Shown here: positions 49,706-57,757 of the stretch, in pieces
Numbering within the stretch: position 1 is the first letter of the stretch
How the letters are laid out: every line of letters begins with the position of its first letter
Assembly (NCBI GenBank): GCA_038727705.1
Contig: JAVYVJ010000002.1
Span: 295,051 to 359,050 of the forward strand
Length of the DNA: 64,000 nucleotides
Direction: 5' to 3'
DNA from: Zestosphaera sp.
Lineage (GTDB): Archaea; Thermoproteota; Thermoprotei_A; Sulfolobales; NBVN01
Notes under the pieces: generated by a model
Seen by the model: only the letters and a program-made list of their open reading frames with translations
Told to the model about the DNA's origin: nothing
Databases searched by the model: none
Program-made: the position numbers and the translations under genes

Positions 49706-51156
49706 GTTTAGAACCCCTTCACCCTGGGGCCGGGGGTTTAACCTCAACCCCCGTTGAGGAGGGATTAAGGCACTCAGAGCCTACTGTGGAGTGGCTCAGC
49801 AACTACCTAAGCAACGCCAAGAAGGTTCAGGAGAGCGTGAGGGAGCTAGGGTTCAGGAGGCGTGTAAGGGTCGTTGCAGAGCTTGGCAGGATATGGTTGG
49901 AGAGGTTAGAGGGCAGGGCTTTAGAGGGCTTGAAGGAAGAGCTCGTGAAGAACACGGGCTATAGTAGTGCTATGATTGAGAACGATCTTCGACTCGCTGG
50001 CGAGGTCCTCAAGGAAAGCAATATCGAGCTACTGATCGACTCAGGCCTTGCCGGTGGATGGAGGAGCCTAGACGAGTTCGTTGAGGTGGCGCCCGGCGAG
50101 CGCCTCATGAACCTTCCCGCAGGACCCGTCTTGATAATAGCTTCAGGCAACTCCGTAGTACCCCCGCTAATACCCACCGTCACATCGCTAGTCACCGGCA
50201 ACGTGACTATATTGAGGCCCTCCCTGACCAACTACAGGGCTGTTAGGGAGGTCTTCAGGCCTCTCGAGGATCTTGCCAAAGTGTCTGAAGACGCTTCAAG
50301 GCTGGGGGAAGCCCTAGTGCTCACCTACCTATCGCACAACAGCAGGGTCTTCGAATACCTCGTGAAGGAAGCACCAGTCAGGATTGTGAACTACTGGGGC
50401 GGCGAGCCGGGAAGGTCCATCATCGCTAGGTCGGTCGCAGAGAACCCCCATAAGCCCAAACTCTACGTTAATGGACCGTTGACTGGGGTGGCTGTAGTGG
50501 ACGGTGCTTCAGCAGGCAGCTGGGTTGCAGAGGCCCTTGCTAGGGAGGTCATGATGTATGACCAACAGTTGTGTAGTTCACCAACCCTCGCTCTCTTGAT
50601 TGGCGATTACGGTAAGGCGGTCGAGCTGGCTAGGGAGGTCAGCAAACACCTTGATTCCTACAGCTCTATCCATAGGATTGAAGTATCTGAGGGATGGATG
50701 TTCAACCTCGCAACTCTGAGGAAGGCGCTGGAGCTCAACGGCGCTAAGGTCATACGTTCAGGCAGCCCTGAGAACCCTTACACCGTCGTGGTCAGCAGGG
50801 GGAGGTCCTCATTCACTGGACTGAGGCTAGTGCCGCTGAACATACACTCCAGGAGGCGGTTTCTGGAGATCGTGGCGGTCTCAAGCATCGACGAGTGCGT
50901 CGAACTCATCAGGGAGTTACCCCGAACGCCTGGATATGCCGGGATAGACGGGGTCCAGACAATCGCCATAGGCGTGGAGGACGAGGGGAGGAGGGTCGAG
51001 TACATTAGGAGACTGAGCAGGGCCGGCGTGTATAGGATAGTCCCTCTTGGTGAATCCTTCCTGAGGACTCCATATGAGCCGTACGATGGCGAGTACATAC
51101 CACGCTACTTCACGTACGTCCTCTACTTCAGAGGGAGGCGCGCGGAACTGAAGTGA
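49702..51156 (+). CDS. luxC: LuxC-like acyl-CoA/acyl-enzyme reductase
   Basis: A 484-residue aldehyde-dehydrogenase-like enzyme of the LuxC family. The nucleotide-binding region includes LNLPAGPVLIIASGN-type sequence (PAGPVLIIASGNSVVPPLIP) and IVNYWGG; the catalytic Cys is in MYDQQLCSSP (about 291). LuxC reduces the acyl group delivered by LuxE to an aldehyde with NADPH. ATG 49702 overlaps the luxE stop. Light production is not implied: no luciferase subunits (luxA/luxB) are present. Confidence 0.87.
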   Translation: MSLEPLHPGAGGLTSTPVEEGLRHSEPTVEWLSNYLSNAKKVQESVRELGFRRRVRVVAELGRIWLERLEGRALEGLKEELVKNTGYSSAMIENDLRLAGEVLKESNIELLIDSGLAGGWRSLDEFVEVAPGERLMNLPAGPVLIIASGNSVVPPLIPTVTSLVTGNVTILRPSLTNYRAVREVFRPLEDLAKVSEDASRLGEALVLTYLSHNSRVFEYLVKEAPVRIVNYWGGEPGRSIIARSVAENPHKPKLYVNGPLTGVAVVDGASAGSWVAEALAREVMMYDQQLCSSPTLALLIGDYGKAVELAREVSKHLDSYSSIHRIEVSEGWMFNLATLRKALELNGAKVIRSGSPENPYTVVVSRGRSSFTGLRLVPLNIHSRRRFLEIVAVSSIDECVELIRELPRTPGYAGIDGVQTIAIGVEDEGRRVEYIRRLSRAGVYRIVPLGESFLRTPYEPYDGEYIPRYFTYVLYFRGRRAELK

Positions 51157-51170
51157 ATGGGTGAGCAGGA

Positions 51171-52166
51171 TTGATGGTGCTGGTCACCGGTGCCTCAGGC
51201 TTTTTGGGCGGGCACCTGGTCGAGGAGTTGATGAGGAAGGGTTATAGCGTAAGGGGTATGGTCAGGGACCCCCGCAAGGCTCAGCGCCTGAACGGTCTAG
51301 GCGTCGAGGTCTCCTACGGTGACTTAACGGTGCCGGAGACCCTGCCTCAAGCGGTCAGAGGGGTTGACGCCGTAGTTCATCTCGCTGCATACTACACGTT
51401 CACAGGCTCGAGGAGGCTCTACAAGTTGGTCAACGTGGAGGGCACTCGAGCCCTAGCTCAGGCCTCACTTAAATCCGGTGTCAGGAGATTCATATTCTGC
51501 AGCTCAACGGAGGCAATAGGTCCTGTGGCAAACCCCCCAGGCGATGAGGACACACCACCTAACCCTCAGTTCGAATACGGCTGGTCGAAGCTCCGGGCGG
51601 AGGAGATTGTAAGGTCCTTAGGTAACTCAGGTCTTGAGTACACGATAATTAGGCCCTCAGGAATCTACGGCCCCAGGAACGTCGACGACGTGGCCTACTG
51701 GTTCATAATGACCGTAGCTAAAGGCGGTCTCTTCTCTAAATTCACGGTGGGGAGCGGCGAGCACCTAGTTCAGTTTGTTCACGTGCGTGACGTAGTTCAG
51801 GGATTTACACTTGCGCTTGAGAAGCCCGACGTATCAGTCGGTCAGACCTACATAATCAGCGATGAGAGGGCACACAGGTACAGGGAGGTATATGAGATAC
51901 TCTCGCAGATACTGGACAGGGAGCCACCCAAGCACAGGATAAACCCGACTTTAGCTAAGGTCGTGCTGGCGTTCACGGAGCTATACGATAGAGTGAGGGG
52001 TGGTGGGAACCTAATGTACAGGATGAAGATAGTTGATGCCGTAACAACGCACAGAGCCTACAGAATAGATAAGGCCAAGAGGGAGCTGGGGTACAAGCCG
52101 CAGTATGATTTAGTGAAAGGGCTTAAGGAAACTATTAAGTGGTACAGAGATAACGGTTACATATAG
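51171..52166 (+). CDS. Extended SDR (dihydroflavonol-reductase/3-beta-HSD type)
   Basis: A 331-residue NAD(P)-dependent reductase with the motif TGASGFLGGHLVEELMRKG, an Arg-rich VRGMVRDPRKA that favours NADPH, HLAAYYTF and the catalytic YGWSKLRAE. Downstream of luxE and luxC by 14 bp, it could reduce the aldehyde or a keto group on the acyl chain, giving an alcohol. An isoprenoid or sugar substrate is possible. ATG 51174 is an alternative start. Confidence 0.87.
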   Translation: MMVLVTGASGFLGGHLVEELMRKGYSVRGMVRDPRKAQRLNGLGVEVSYGDLTVPETLPQAVRGVDAVVHLAAYYTFTGSRRLYKLVNVEGTRALAQASLKSGVRRFIFCSSTEAIGPVANPPGDEDTPPNPQFEYGWSKLRAEEIVRSLGNSGLEYTIIRPSGIYGPRNVDDVAYWFIMTVAKGGLFSKFTVGSGEHLVQFVHVRDVVQGFTLALEKPDVSVGQTYIISDERAHRYREVYEILSQILDREPPKHRINPTLAKVVLAFTELYDRVRGGGNLMYRMKIVDAVTTHRAYRIDKAKRELGYKPQYDLVKGLKETIKWYRDNGYI

Positions 52167-52278
52167 GAGTAACCGTGGGGCCTGATCTCATTGCAAGCCC
52201 CACCACTTGAGGTCGCCAGCGGCATGGTGGGCGGTTCCATGGATCGCTATTTAAATTGACTCTCAAGATAAAACGGCG

Positions 52279-52989
52279 ATGCCTGTGGGTGGAAGGCTGT
52301 GCGACGGATTGGACGTCCTGCTTGAGGTCTCTGATGAGGCTCGAGAGCTCGGAGTGTTCGTCTCGTATACGGTGGCGTGGGGTGGGGGTGGAAGGCCCCT
52401 CCTTGATCCCCTCGCCGACGCCATCGACGAGTTCTTGAGAACTGTTAACTCTAGACACACTCTCGAAACTCTTAAGGAGGACCCCATCGTGAGGGCTTAC
52501 AGAAACTTCTACTGGAGGTTAGGCATTGACCCAACTAAGACGAGGCCCGCTAGCGAGGCCCTAGTCAGGAGAGCTCTCAGAGGTTCCTTCCCGAGGCTGG
52601 GCGTAGTTGTTGACGCTGGCAACATAGCATCAGCCGAAACCCTCGTGCCAATAGGTCTCTACGACCTTCAACACTCATCACCCCCCTTCACAATGACACT
52701 ATCTAAAGGGGGTGAGATCTTCAGACCCATAGGCGGTGGGGCGGAAGTGCTGAAGGTCGGGGTCCCCATACTCGTTGACTCTAGGGGCACCGTCATGCAC
52801 CTCTACCCGCATAGGGACTGTGTGGAGACCATGAGCAGAGAATCGACGAGGGAGGTGCTTATAGTCGGCGCAGGGGTTCTGGGAGTGCCTGAAGACTTAG
52901 TTGCTAGAGCCACTGAGAGAACCGCTGAACTACTTGCTAAAGCGGGATGGTGCTGGTGCGCCAAGTCAGTAATGAAACCTAAACCTTAA
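52279..52989 (+). CDS. B3/B4-domain protein (tRNA synthetase editing-domain relative)
   Basis: A 236-residue stand-alone B3/B4 domain like the one in the phenylalanyl-tRNA synthetase beta chain. Landmarks are AYRNFYWRLGIDPTKTRPAS, VDAGNIASAETLVPIGLYDL and GAEVLKVGVPILVDSRG. Homologous domains remove wrongly attached amino acids, so trans-editing or amino-acid binding is plausible. A leaderless start at ATG 52279 agrees with the box ATTTAAATT (52248-52256). The last Cys-rich tail (GWCWCAK) is unusual. Confidence 0.85.
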   Translation: MPVGGRLCDGLDVLLEVSDEARELGVFVSYTVAWGGGGRPLLDPLADAIDEFLRTVNSRHTLETLKEDPIVRAYRNFYWRLGIDPTKTRPASEALVRRALRGSFPRLGVVVDAGNIASAETLVPIGLYDLQHSSPPFTMTLSKGGEIFRPIGGGAEVLKVGVPILVDSRGTVMHLYPHRDCVETMSRESTREVLIVGAGVLGVPEDLVARATERTAELLAKAGWCWCAKSVMKPKP

Positions 52990-53118
52990 GGACATGGGGT
53001 TGTGAGGTTCTTCCCTCACCGCACCTTCAGCCTCTCACGTTACATTACAACGTTCCTGCGAGGATCGCGAGTCCCACTTCTTTATGAAGGAAGGTGTCTT
53101 GACCAACTGCTCGTTGCG

Positions 53119-53547
53119 TCAGACCCTTACGAATTCCTTCAACTTGTAGGTCCCGAGCAGTATGTAGGTCAGGACAGTCATCAAGGCGATGCCTACGTGA
53201 TAGGCTGATACGGTGAGCCAGGATGCGATAGTTAGCAGTATTACCCCTGCAAGTATTCTGGACGCGGTCGGACTGACTGTGAAGCGGTATCTACCCTTAC
53301 CCTCGGTTCCGACGCCGTAGAGCCAGAGACCGTTTATGTAGAGTGCTGTGATCCAGGGGAGTAGGGGGGCATCATTTAGAGGTATTGCTATAGATACTGC
53401 GGTGGCGGCCATCAGCGAGAGCATAAACACCGTGAAGTCCCTGAAGCCCGTCGACTTAACATAATGTCTGAAGGTAAGGAAGACCATCAGGGCTGTGCTG
53501 ATCAAGGCTAAAGCGTCACCAAACATAACACCAATGTTCAGATTCAT
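53119..53547 (-). CDS. Small membrane protein of the SPFH operon
   Basis: A 142-residue protein with five hydrophobic helices and short loops, one of them basic (TEGKGRYRF). No family motif is seen. It follows the zinc-ribbon gene by 48 bp on the same strand and is probably the last gene of the SPFH operon, where it would supply a membrane component. Confidence 0.6.
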   Translation of the reverse strand: MNLNIGVMFGDALALISTALMVFLTFRHYVKSTGFRDFTVFMLSLMAATAVSIAIPLNDAPLLPWITALYINGLWLYGVGTEGKGRYRFTVSPTASRILAGVILLTIASWLTVSAYHVGIALMTVLTYILLGTYKLKEFVRV

Positions 53548-53595
53548 ACCACCTAAGAGAGTTTAGGGCTCACCAATTTTAAAGTGAAGGAAACC

Positions 53596-55095
53596 CTACA
53601 CAGAGAGTTTCTCAAGAATCTCCACGTTCGTGCTGAGCTGTATCCTCAACCTATCCTCGAAGTCTAGAGTCCTGCTGTCAACCTGTGTGAAGGGTAGGTA
53701 GAGGAGCTCCTTAGCAGACGTTGACGCGAACGTTATCCTGTCCCTGTAGTGGCTGTTGGCACTGGATATGTATGCGTCGGCGAGCTTCTCAGCGTGCACG
53801 AATGTTATCAGCGGTGGCACAGTCCTCGCGCGCGGCGGTAGGTTAGCCCTAACCTTCCTAGTTAGGAGTTCCCCCGCGAGTATGTGCGCCGGTGCTTCGT
53901 GGACTCTGTCAGGTGGCACCGGCCTGCCGGCTTGCACCCCTAACGCGTCGACCACTGGGTTCAACGCATACGGCGCTATGCCGGTCACCATCAACATCAT
54001 CGAGGATTCAGCCCCCTTCCTGAGCAGGAGACCCTTCACGTAAGAGAACTTAGTCCCGACGATGTAGTATGGTATGTGGTAGGTTCCCGAGCCCCGCACG
54101 AGATCCACTTCACCCAATCCCGTCTTACTGTAGACCACGTTCCTCACGTGGCTCGTGACCTCCAGGAGATCCTGCATGGGCCTCCTGTACGTCTCCCTTA
54201 ACCTATTGAATAAACCTGCATACCTCTCAAACCACTCAAGCACCTTCAGCGGATCCTCGCCGGCTGTGAAGAGCCTGTTAGCCGAATCCACTATGTTCGC
54301 CAGCGATTCGGCACATAACTTCTCAATCTCGAGAATCCCCGGATTGGCTTCAGGCAGCGCCTTACCCGAGATCCTCTGGAGTAATGAGTTGTAGAGGCTT
54401 ATTGAATCCCTTATTAAAGTCAGTGAGGAGGAGGTGTTGCGGTTCATCAGCTCGTTGACGGCGCTCAGCATCGCGTGCACTGCCCTCAACCTCTCCCTGA
54501 CTAGGGAGAAGCCCGGCGCGTCGGGCAGCAATTGAAGCGCTTCGGCGACGTTCTTGAGAGCCATTTTAACATCATTAACACTTAGTGTTCTGAGCGCGTT
54601 CAGTAAGTGTCCGGCGATCGTTTCGTAGGCCAGCGTCTCGCTAAGCATTCTCTGATCGTCCTCCGTAACGGCGAAGTCCTTCAGGCTCTCTATCTTCAGA
54701 GCCTCCTCAAAGAATTGCTTAGAATCGTCTGTGACGCTGGCTCCAGAGGCCATGAACGGAACTATGGGATGCGAGAGGCACTGCAGGTACCTAGCACGTA
54801 CGTTCGAACGCGTTAAACTGACCCTGGGCTTTATGATGCTCTGGAAGATCTGGTACCTGGCTGCAGTGTCAACCGTTGTGGAGGTAACTATAGCCGGTGG
54901 CAGTATATCCCTTACCCACCTCTCCAGCTCTTGCTTCAGCTCATTAACGTACTTTGAAGAGTCCACCAGCCTATTAGTGTAGCCGCAGTACTCACACCTA
55001 ATCCACTCATCACCAGGCTGCGGTTTCGGTAGGGGTGCGCCGCAGTTAGTGCATCTAAGTTTCTGCACTTCCACCGACGACACCGCCGCGGTCAC
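53596..55095 (-). CDS. Zinc-ribbon protein of unknown function (SPFH operon)
   Basis: A 499-residue protein with an N-terminal zinc ribbon (LRCTNCGAPLPKP followed by IRCEYCGYTNRL, four Cys, about 14-43), a long helical middle (about 60-320), and a C-terminal alpha/beta part that includes SGTYHIPYYIVGTKFSYVKG. Similar zinc-ribbon plus helical proteins stand beside SPFH proteins in bacterial YdjI/PspA loci. No enzymatic motif is visible. It follows the 325-residue protein by 16 bp. Confidence 0.7.
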   Translation of the reverse strand: MTAAVSSVEVQKLRCTNCGAPLPKPQPGDEWIRCEYCGYTNRLVDSSKYVNELKQELERWVRDILPPAIVTSTTVDTAARYQIFQSIIKPRVSLTRSNVRARYLQCLSHPIVPFMASGASVTDDSKQFFEEALKIESLKDFAVTEDDQRMLSETLAYETIAGHLLNALRTLSVNDVKMALKNVAEALQLLPDAPGFSLVRERLRAVHAMLSAVNELMNRNTSSSLTLIRDSISLYNSLLQRISGKALPEANPGILEIEKLCAESLANIVDSANRLFTAGEDPLKVLEWFERYAGLFNRLRETYRRPMQDLLEVTSHVRNVVYSKTGLGEVDLVRGSGTYHIPYYIVGTKFSYVKGLLLRKGAESSMMLMVTGIAPYALNPVVDALGVQAGRPVPPDRVHEAPAHILAGELLTRKVRANLPPRARTVPPLITFVHAEKLADAYISSANSHYRDRITFASTSAKELLYLPFTQVDSRTLDFEDRLRIQLSTNVEILEKLSV

Positions 55096-55111
55096 TGCGC
55101 GTCAGTTAGCG

Positions 55112-56089
55112 CTACCTCCTCTCGAACCTTACGGTAGTCCTCATCAACTCTATCCTTGACTGCAGCTCCCTTATCCTAGCGTTTAAACGTTCCTCCATCA
55201 TCCTCATCTCCTTGAGGGCCAGGTCGTAGTAGTTCCTCGCTATCCTGTCGCTCAGATCACGCACCATGGTGTAGCACACCCTACACACTGCAATCCCCCC
55301 ACCTTCAATCATGTACGGGGCCTCCCTCCCGTAGCGCGACTTAATGTACTCGTTGATGGAGGCGGGCAGGTATATGTAGTTCACCTCCTCACCCTGGATC
55401 TCTCTATGGCAGACCCAGCATCTAGTGCTCTTACTTAACTTGACTATCTTGCCGTTGACGTGGTCCCTCACCTCAGGCGTTGATTGCTGAAGGAATGCGA
55501 GGGCCTCCGAGTACAGCTCCACCGCCTTATCAGGCTCGTTTTCCTCGACCCTGGCTGCTCTAATCACTCTGGCGTAACCCAGTAGCCTGAACCCTATCAC
55601 TGAGAGGGCCTCATGTATGCCCACCACATCCTCGAGCACGAGCCTCCTAGAGCCTTCAGCCAGGAGTAGGTTGCCCACCCCCTCGTACTTGTCGGCAACG
55701 TCCAGGTCCATGGACCTAACTCTACCTACCTCAAACTCCGGCAGGCTGGTTATCTCAGCCAATAGCTCGAGATCATGCAGTAGTTCAGGAGGCCGCACCT
55801 TAGCGGCCAGACCTAAGTCCAGCTCCACGGCAGGGTCTAACTTCCTGCACTGCTCAGCAGCCTTCCTGAACGATTCTGGGTTCTTCTTGAGCAACGCGTC
55901 GTAGAGGAGGGCGTAGAAGAGGGCTAGGTCGGCCTTGCCAACTAATTCAGGGTTTCGTGACTTGCTGGCCACTTCATACGCTTGAAGGAAATTCCTCACA
56001 GCCCCTTCGAGATTCCCCTTACCCCTGTCGCTGAAGCCCTTACTCATGGCCTCGCTGAACTTCTCGGCGTCGCTCTTGAAGAACATCAT
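55112..56089 (-). CDS. Helical-repeat protein with Cys4 zinc site (SPFH operon)
   Basis: A 325-residue protein. The first 200 residues are TPR-like helical hairpins (NLEGAVRNFLQAYEVASKSR and DKAVELYSEALAFLQQS). Two Cys pairs, CWVCH and CRVC, lie about 48 residues apart (about 222-275) and would bind zinc. A coiled coil follows at the C-terminus. It looks like an adaptor that links the SPFH scaffold to other partners. It is three bases from the SPFH gene, so tight co-translation is expected. Confidence 0.7.
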   Translation of the reverse strand: MMFFKSDAEKFSEAMSKGFSDRGKGNLEGAVRNFLQAYEVASKSRNPELVGKADLALFYALLYDALLKKNPESFRKAAEQCRKLDPAVELDLGLAAKVRPPELLHDLELLAEITSLPEFEVGRVRSMDLDVADKYEGVGNLLLAEGSRRLVLEDVVGIHEALSVIGFRLLGYARVIRAARVEENEPDKAVELYSEALAFLQQSTPEVRDHVNGKIVKLSKSTRCWVCHREIQGEEVNYIYLPASINEYIKSRYGREAPYMIEGGGIAVCRVCYTMVRDLSDRIARNYYDLALKEMRMMEERLNARIRELQSRIELMRTTVRFERR

Positions 56090-56091
56090 TT

Positions 56092-57099
56092 CTACATCTC
56101 CTGCTTGTACTTCTCCAGGAGTTCCTTCTTCATGCTCTCGTACTCCTCCTGCGTTATCAGCCCCTCGTCAAGCATTTCCTTCAACTCCCGCAACTTCTCA
56201 ACTATCGGGGTTTTCCTCTGCGGTTGTTGAGGCGGGGCTGGTGGGGCCTGCTGTGGTTGTGGCTGCGCCTGCTGCTGAACCACCGGCTGGAGCAACCCAG
56301 GCATTGCTATGAGGGCCCCCATCCACCCTGCTGCAGGGGACCTGCCTAAAGCCCTCATAATCTCAACGGTCTTCACTATCTCAAGAACCTTGTCCTCATC
56401 ACCCTTCTGTATGGCCAGCAACAGCGGGAGTCCGTAGGTAGGGTCTTCCTTCTCCATCCTCTCGAGCTGCGGGAGGCTCACACCACCTATCTTGACGTCT
56501 ATCAGCTCGAGGCCCCTCTGCCTGAAGGCATCGTGTATGACGCCTGCCTTGATTCTGGCTGAGACCTCGCTGAGGTTAGAGTATATCTCGACGGCTGTGT
56601 ACTTGCTCATCTCCTGGATGAAGCTCTCCATGAAGTAGTTTCTGATGAAGTCTGCTACCATGGGTGAGGAGAACTCCCGCAACGCTCCTGCAACCTGCGT
56701 CAGGAACAGCACAGGATCACCTACGCGGTACCAGAACTCGCCGAAACTCTGGAGTTCCGTCATGTAGAGCGTCCTAGGACCTAGCTTGACCCTGGTGGAG
56801 AGGCCGAACCTACCCCTGAACTGCTTGAGCGAGATGAAGACCACCCTAGCTTTAAAGGGGGTCTCACCGTAACCCATGATGAGATTGAACGCCCTGGTGA
56901 GTAGTGGTAGGTTCTGCGTCGTCAGGACGTGGCGTCCGGGCGGCAGGACGTCGTAGATCTTCCCATCCCTCATGAATACGGCGGTCTCGTACTCGTGAAC
57001 CACCAGAACGCTGCCCCACCTGATGTCCTCGTAGGGGTACATCCACAGTATGTCGTCAGGCCCCGGGTTAACCCACTCGATCACGTTGGTCTTGCTCAC
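56092..57099 (-). CDS. SPFH-domain protein with C-terminal SHOCT motif (YdjI-like)
   Basis: A 335-residue protein with an SPFH/band-7 domain of the virion-core/YdjI group (about 25-210; VLVVHEYETAVFMRDGKI, VLPPGRHVLTTQNLPLL), a Pro/Gln-rich linker (about 265-290) and a SHOCT motif (LKEMLDEGLITQEEYESMKK). No signal or membrane helix precedes the SPFH domain. Such proteins form scaffolds on membranes and, in bacteria, respond with PspA to membrane damage. Gene order here, with a helical protein before and zinc-ribbon proteins after, supports a similar system. Confidence 0.85.
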   Translation of the reverse strand: MSKTNVIEWVNPGPDDILWMYPYEDIRWGSVLVVHEYETAVFMRDGKIYDVLPPGRHVLTTQNLPLLTRAFNLIMGYGETPFKARVVFISLKQFRGRFGLSTRVKLGPRTLYMTELQSFGEFWYRVGDPVLFLTQVAGALREFSSPMVADFIRNYFMESFIQEMSKYTAVEIYSNLSEVSARIKAGVIHDAFRQRGLELIDVKIGGVSLPQLERMEKEDPTYGLPLLLAIQKGDEDKVLEIVKTVEIMRALGRSPAAGWMGALIAMPGLLQPVVQQQAQPQPQQAPPAPPQQPQRKTPIVEKLRELKEMLDEGLITQEEYESMKKELLEKYKQEM

Positions 57100-57105
57100 A
57101 CATCA

Positions 57106-57660
57106 TCACCTCATGAAGCCTGCCAGGACACCCTCCCTCTCACTCAGTTTAACCTCATACTCGCTGATCTTGCCCTCCACATCATTCAGCAGGGAGCTCA
57201 AACACTCCGGGGTGGTGTCAGGCGCTAAGAGCTTGCTTGTGAGCGAGTTCAGGGCGGATATAACGTCGGCTAACGTTAGGTCGTGCTCAAGCATTCTGGT
57301 CAGCTTCTCCTCATCCACCTTCACCACGTGGAATAGCGGTCTATAGCCGTATGGGGCGTGCCTGGTCTTCTCAGCCAGCGAGTCCAGCCTGTAGATCATC
57401 GATTCAACACGCTTGGCATCCCCGCTCAACCCCCCTCTAGATACAAGGGCGGAGTAGAGACGCCTGAGATCCTCTAGACTCCTCCTCAACCTCCTGAGGA
57501 GCTCGTCCCTCACAACCCTGTCCGTCTCTCTGATGAGTTCCTTCTCCTTGTAGCCCCTATAGCCGGGAAACACCATCAGGAGTTTCTCATAAAGTCTAAG
57601 CTCCTTCTGACTCAGTTTCTCCACCTCCTCGTACAACCTACTCCACCACACAATGTCCAA
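57106..57660 (-). CDS. Coiled-coil/helical protein, first gene of SPFH operon
   Basis: A 184-residue, almost wholly helical and highly charged protein. The segment FPGYRGYKEKELIRETDRVV, then LRRLRRSLEDLRRL and APYGYRPLFHVVKVDEEKL, is a pattern I recall from proteins encoded next to SPFH genes in bacteria and archaea. It occupies the place PspA has in bacterial YdjI loci, but I see no clear PspA sequence signature. The promoter has GCTTATATAC at about 57680-57689, back to back with that of the aspartyl-tRNA synthetase. Confidence 0.7.
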   Translation of the reverse strand: MDIVWWSRLYEEVEKLSQKELRLYEKLLMVFPGYRGYKEKELIRETDRVVRDELLRRLRRSLEDLRRLYSALVSRGGLSGDAKRVESMIYRLDSLAEKTRHAPYGYRPLFHVVKVDEEKLTRMLEHDLTLADVISALNSLTSKLLAPDTTPECLSSLLNDVEGKISEYEVKLSEREGVLAGFMR

Positions 57661-57757
57661 AGTATAGGATGCGTCAGAAGCTTATATACGTCGCACCCAG
57701 GCTCTCATTCATAGCCTTATATTTAGCTGTTGTCTGTATGTGTTGTTGGTGTGGTGG

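Noticed and set aside
48401..51156. A bioluminescence operon
   Set aside because: Only the aldehyde-forming LuxE and LuxC types are present. There are no luciferase genes, so light production is not supported.
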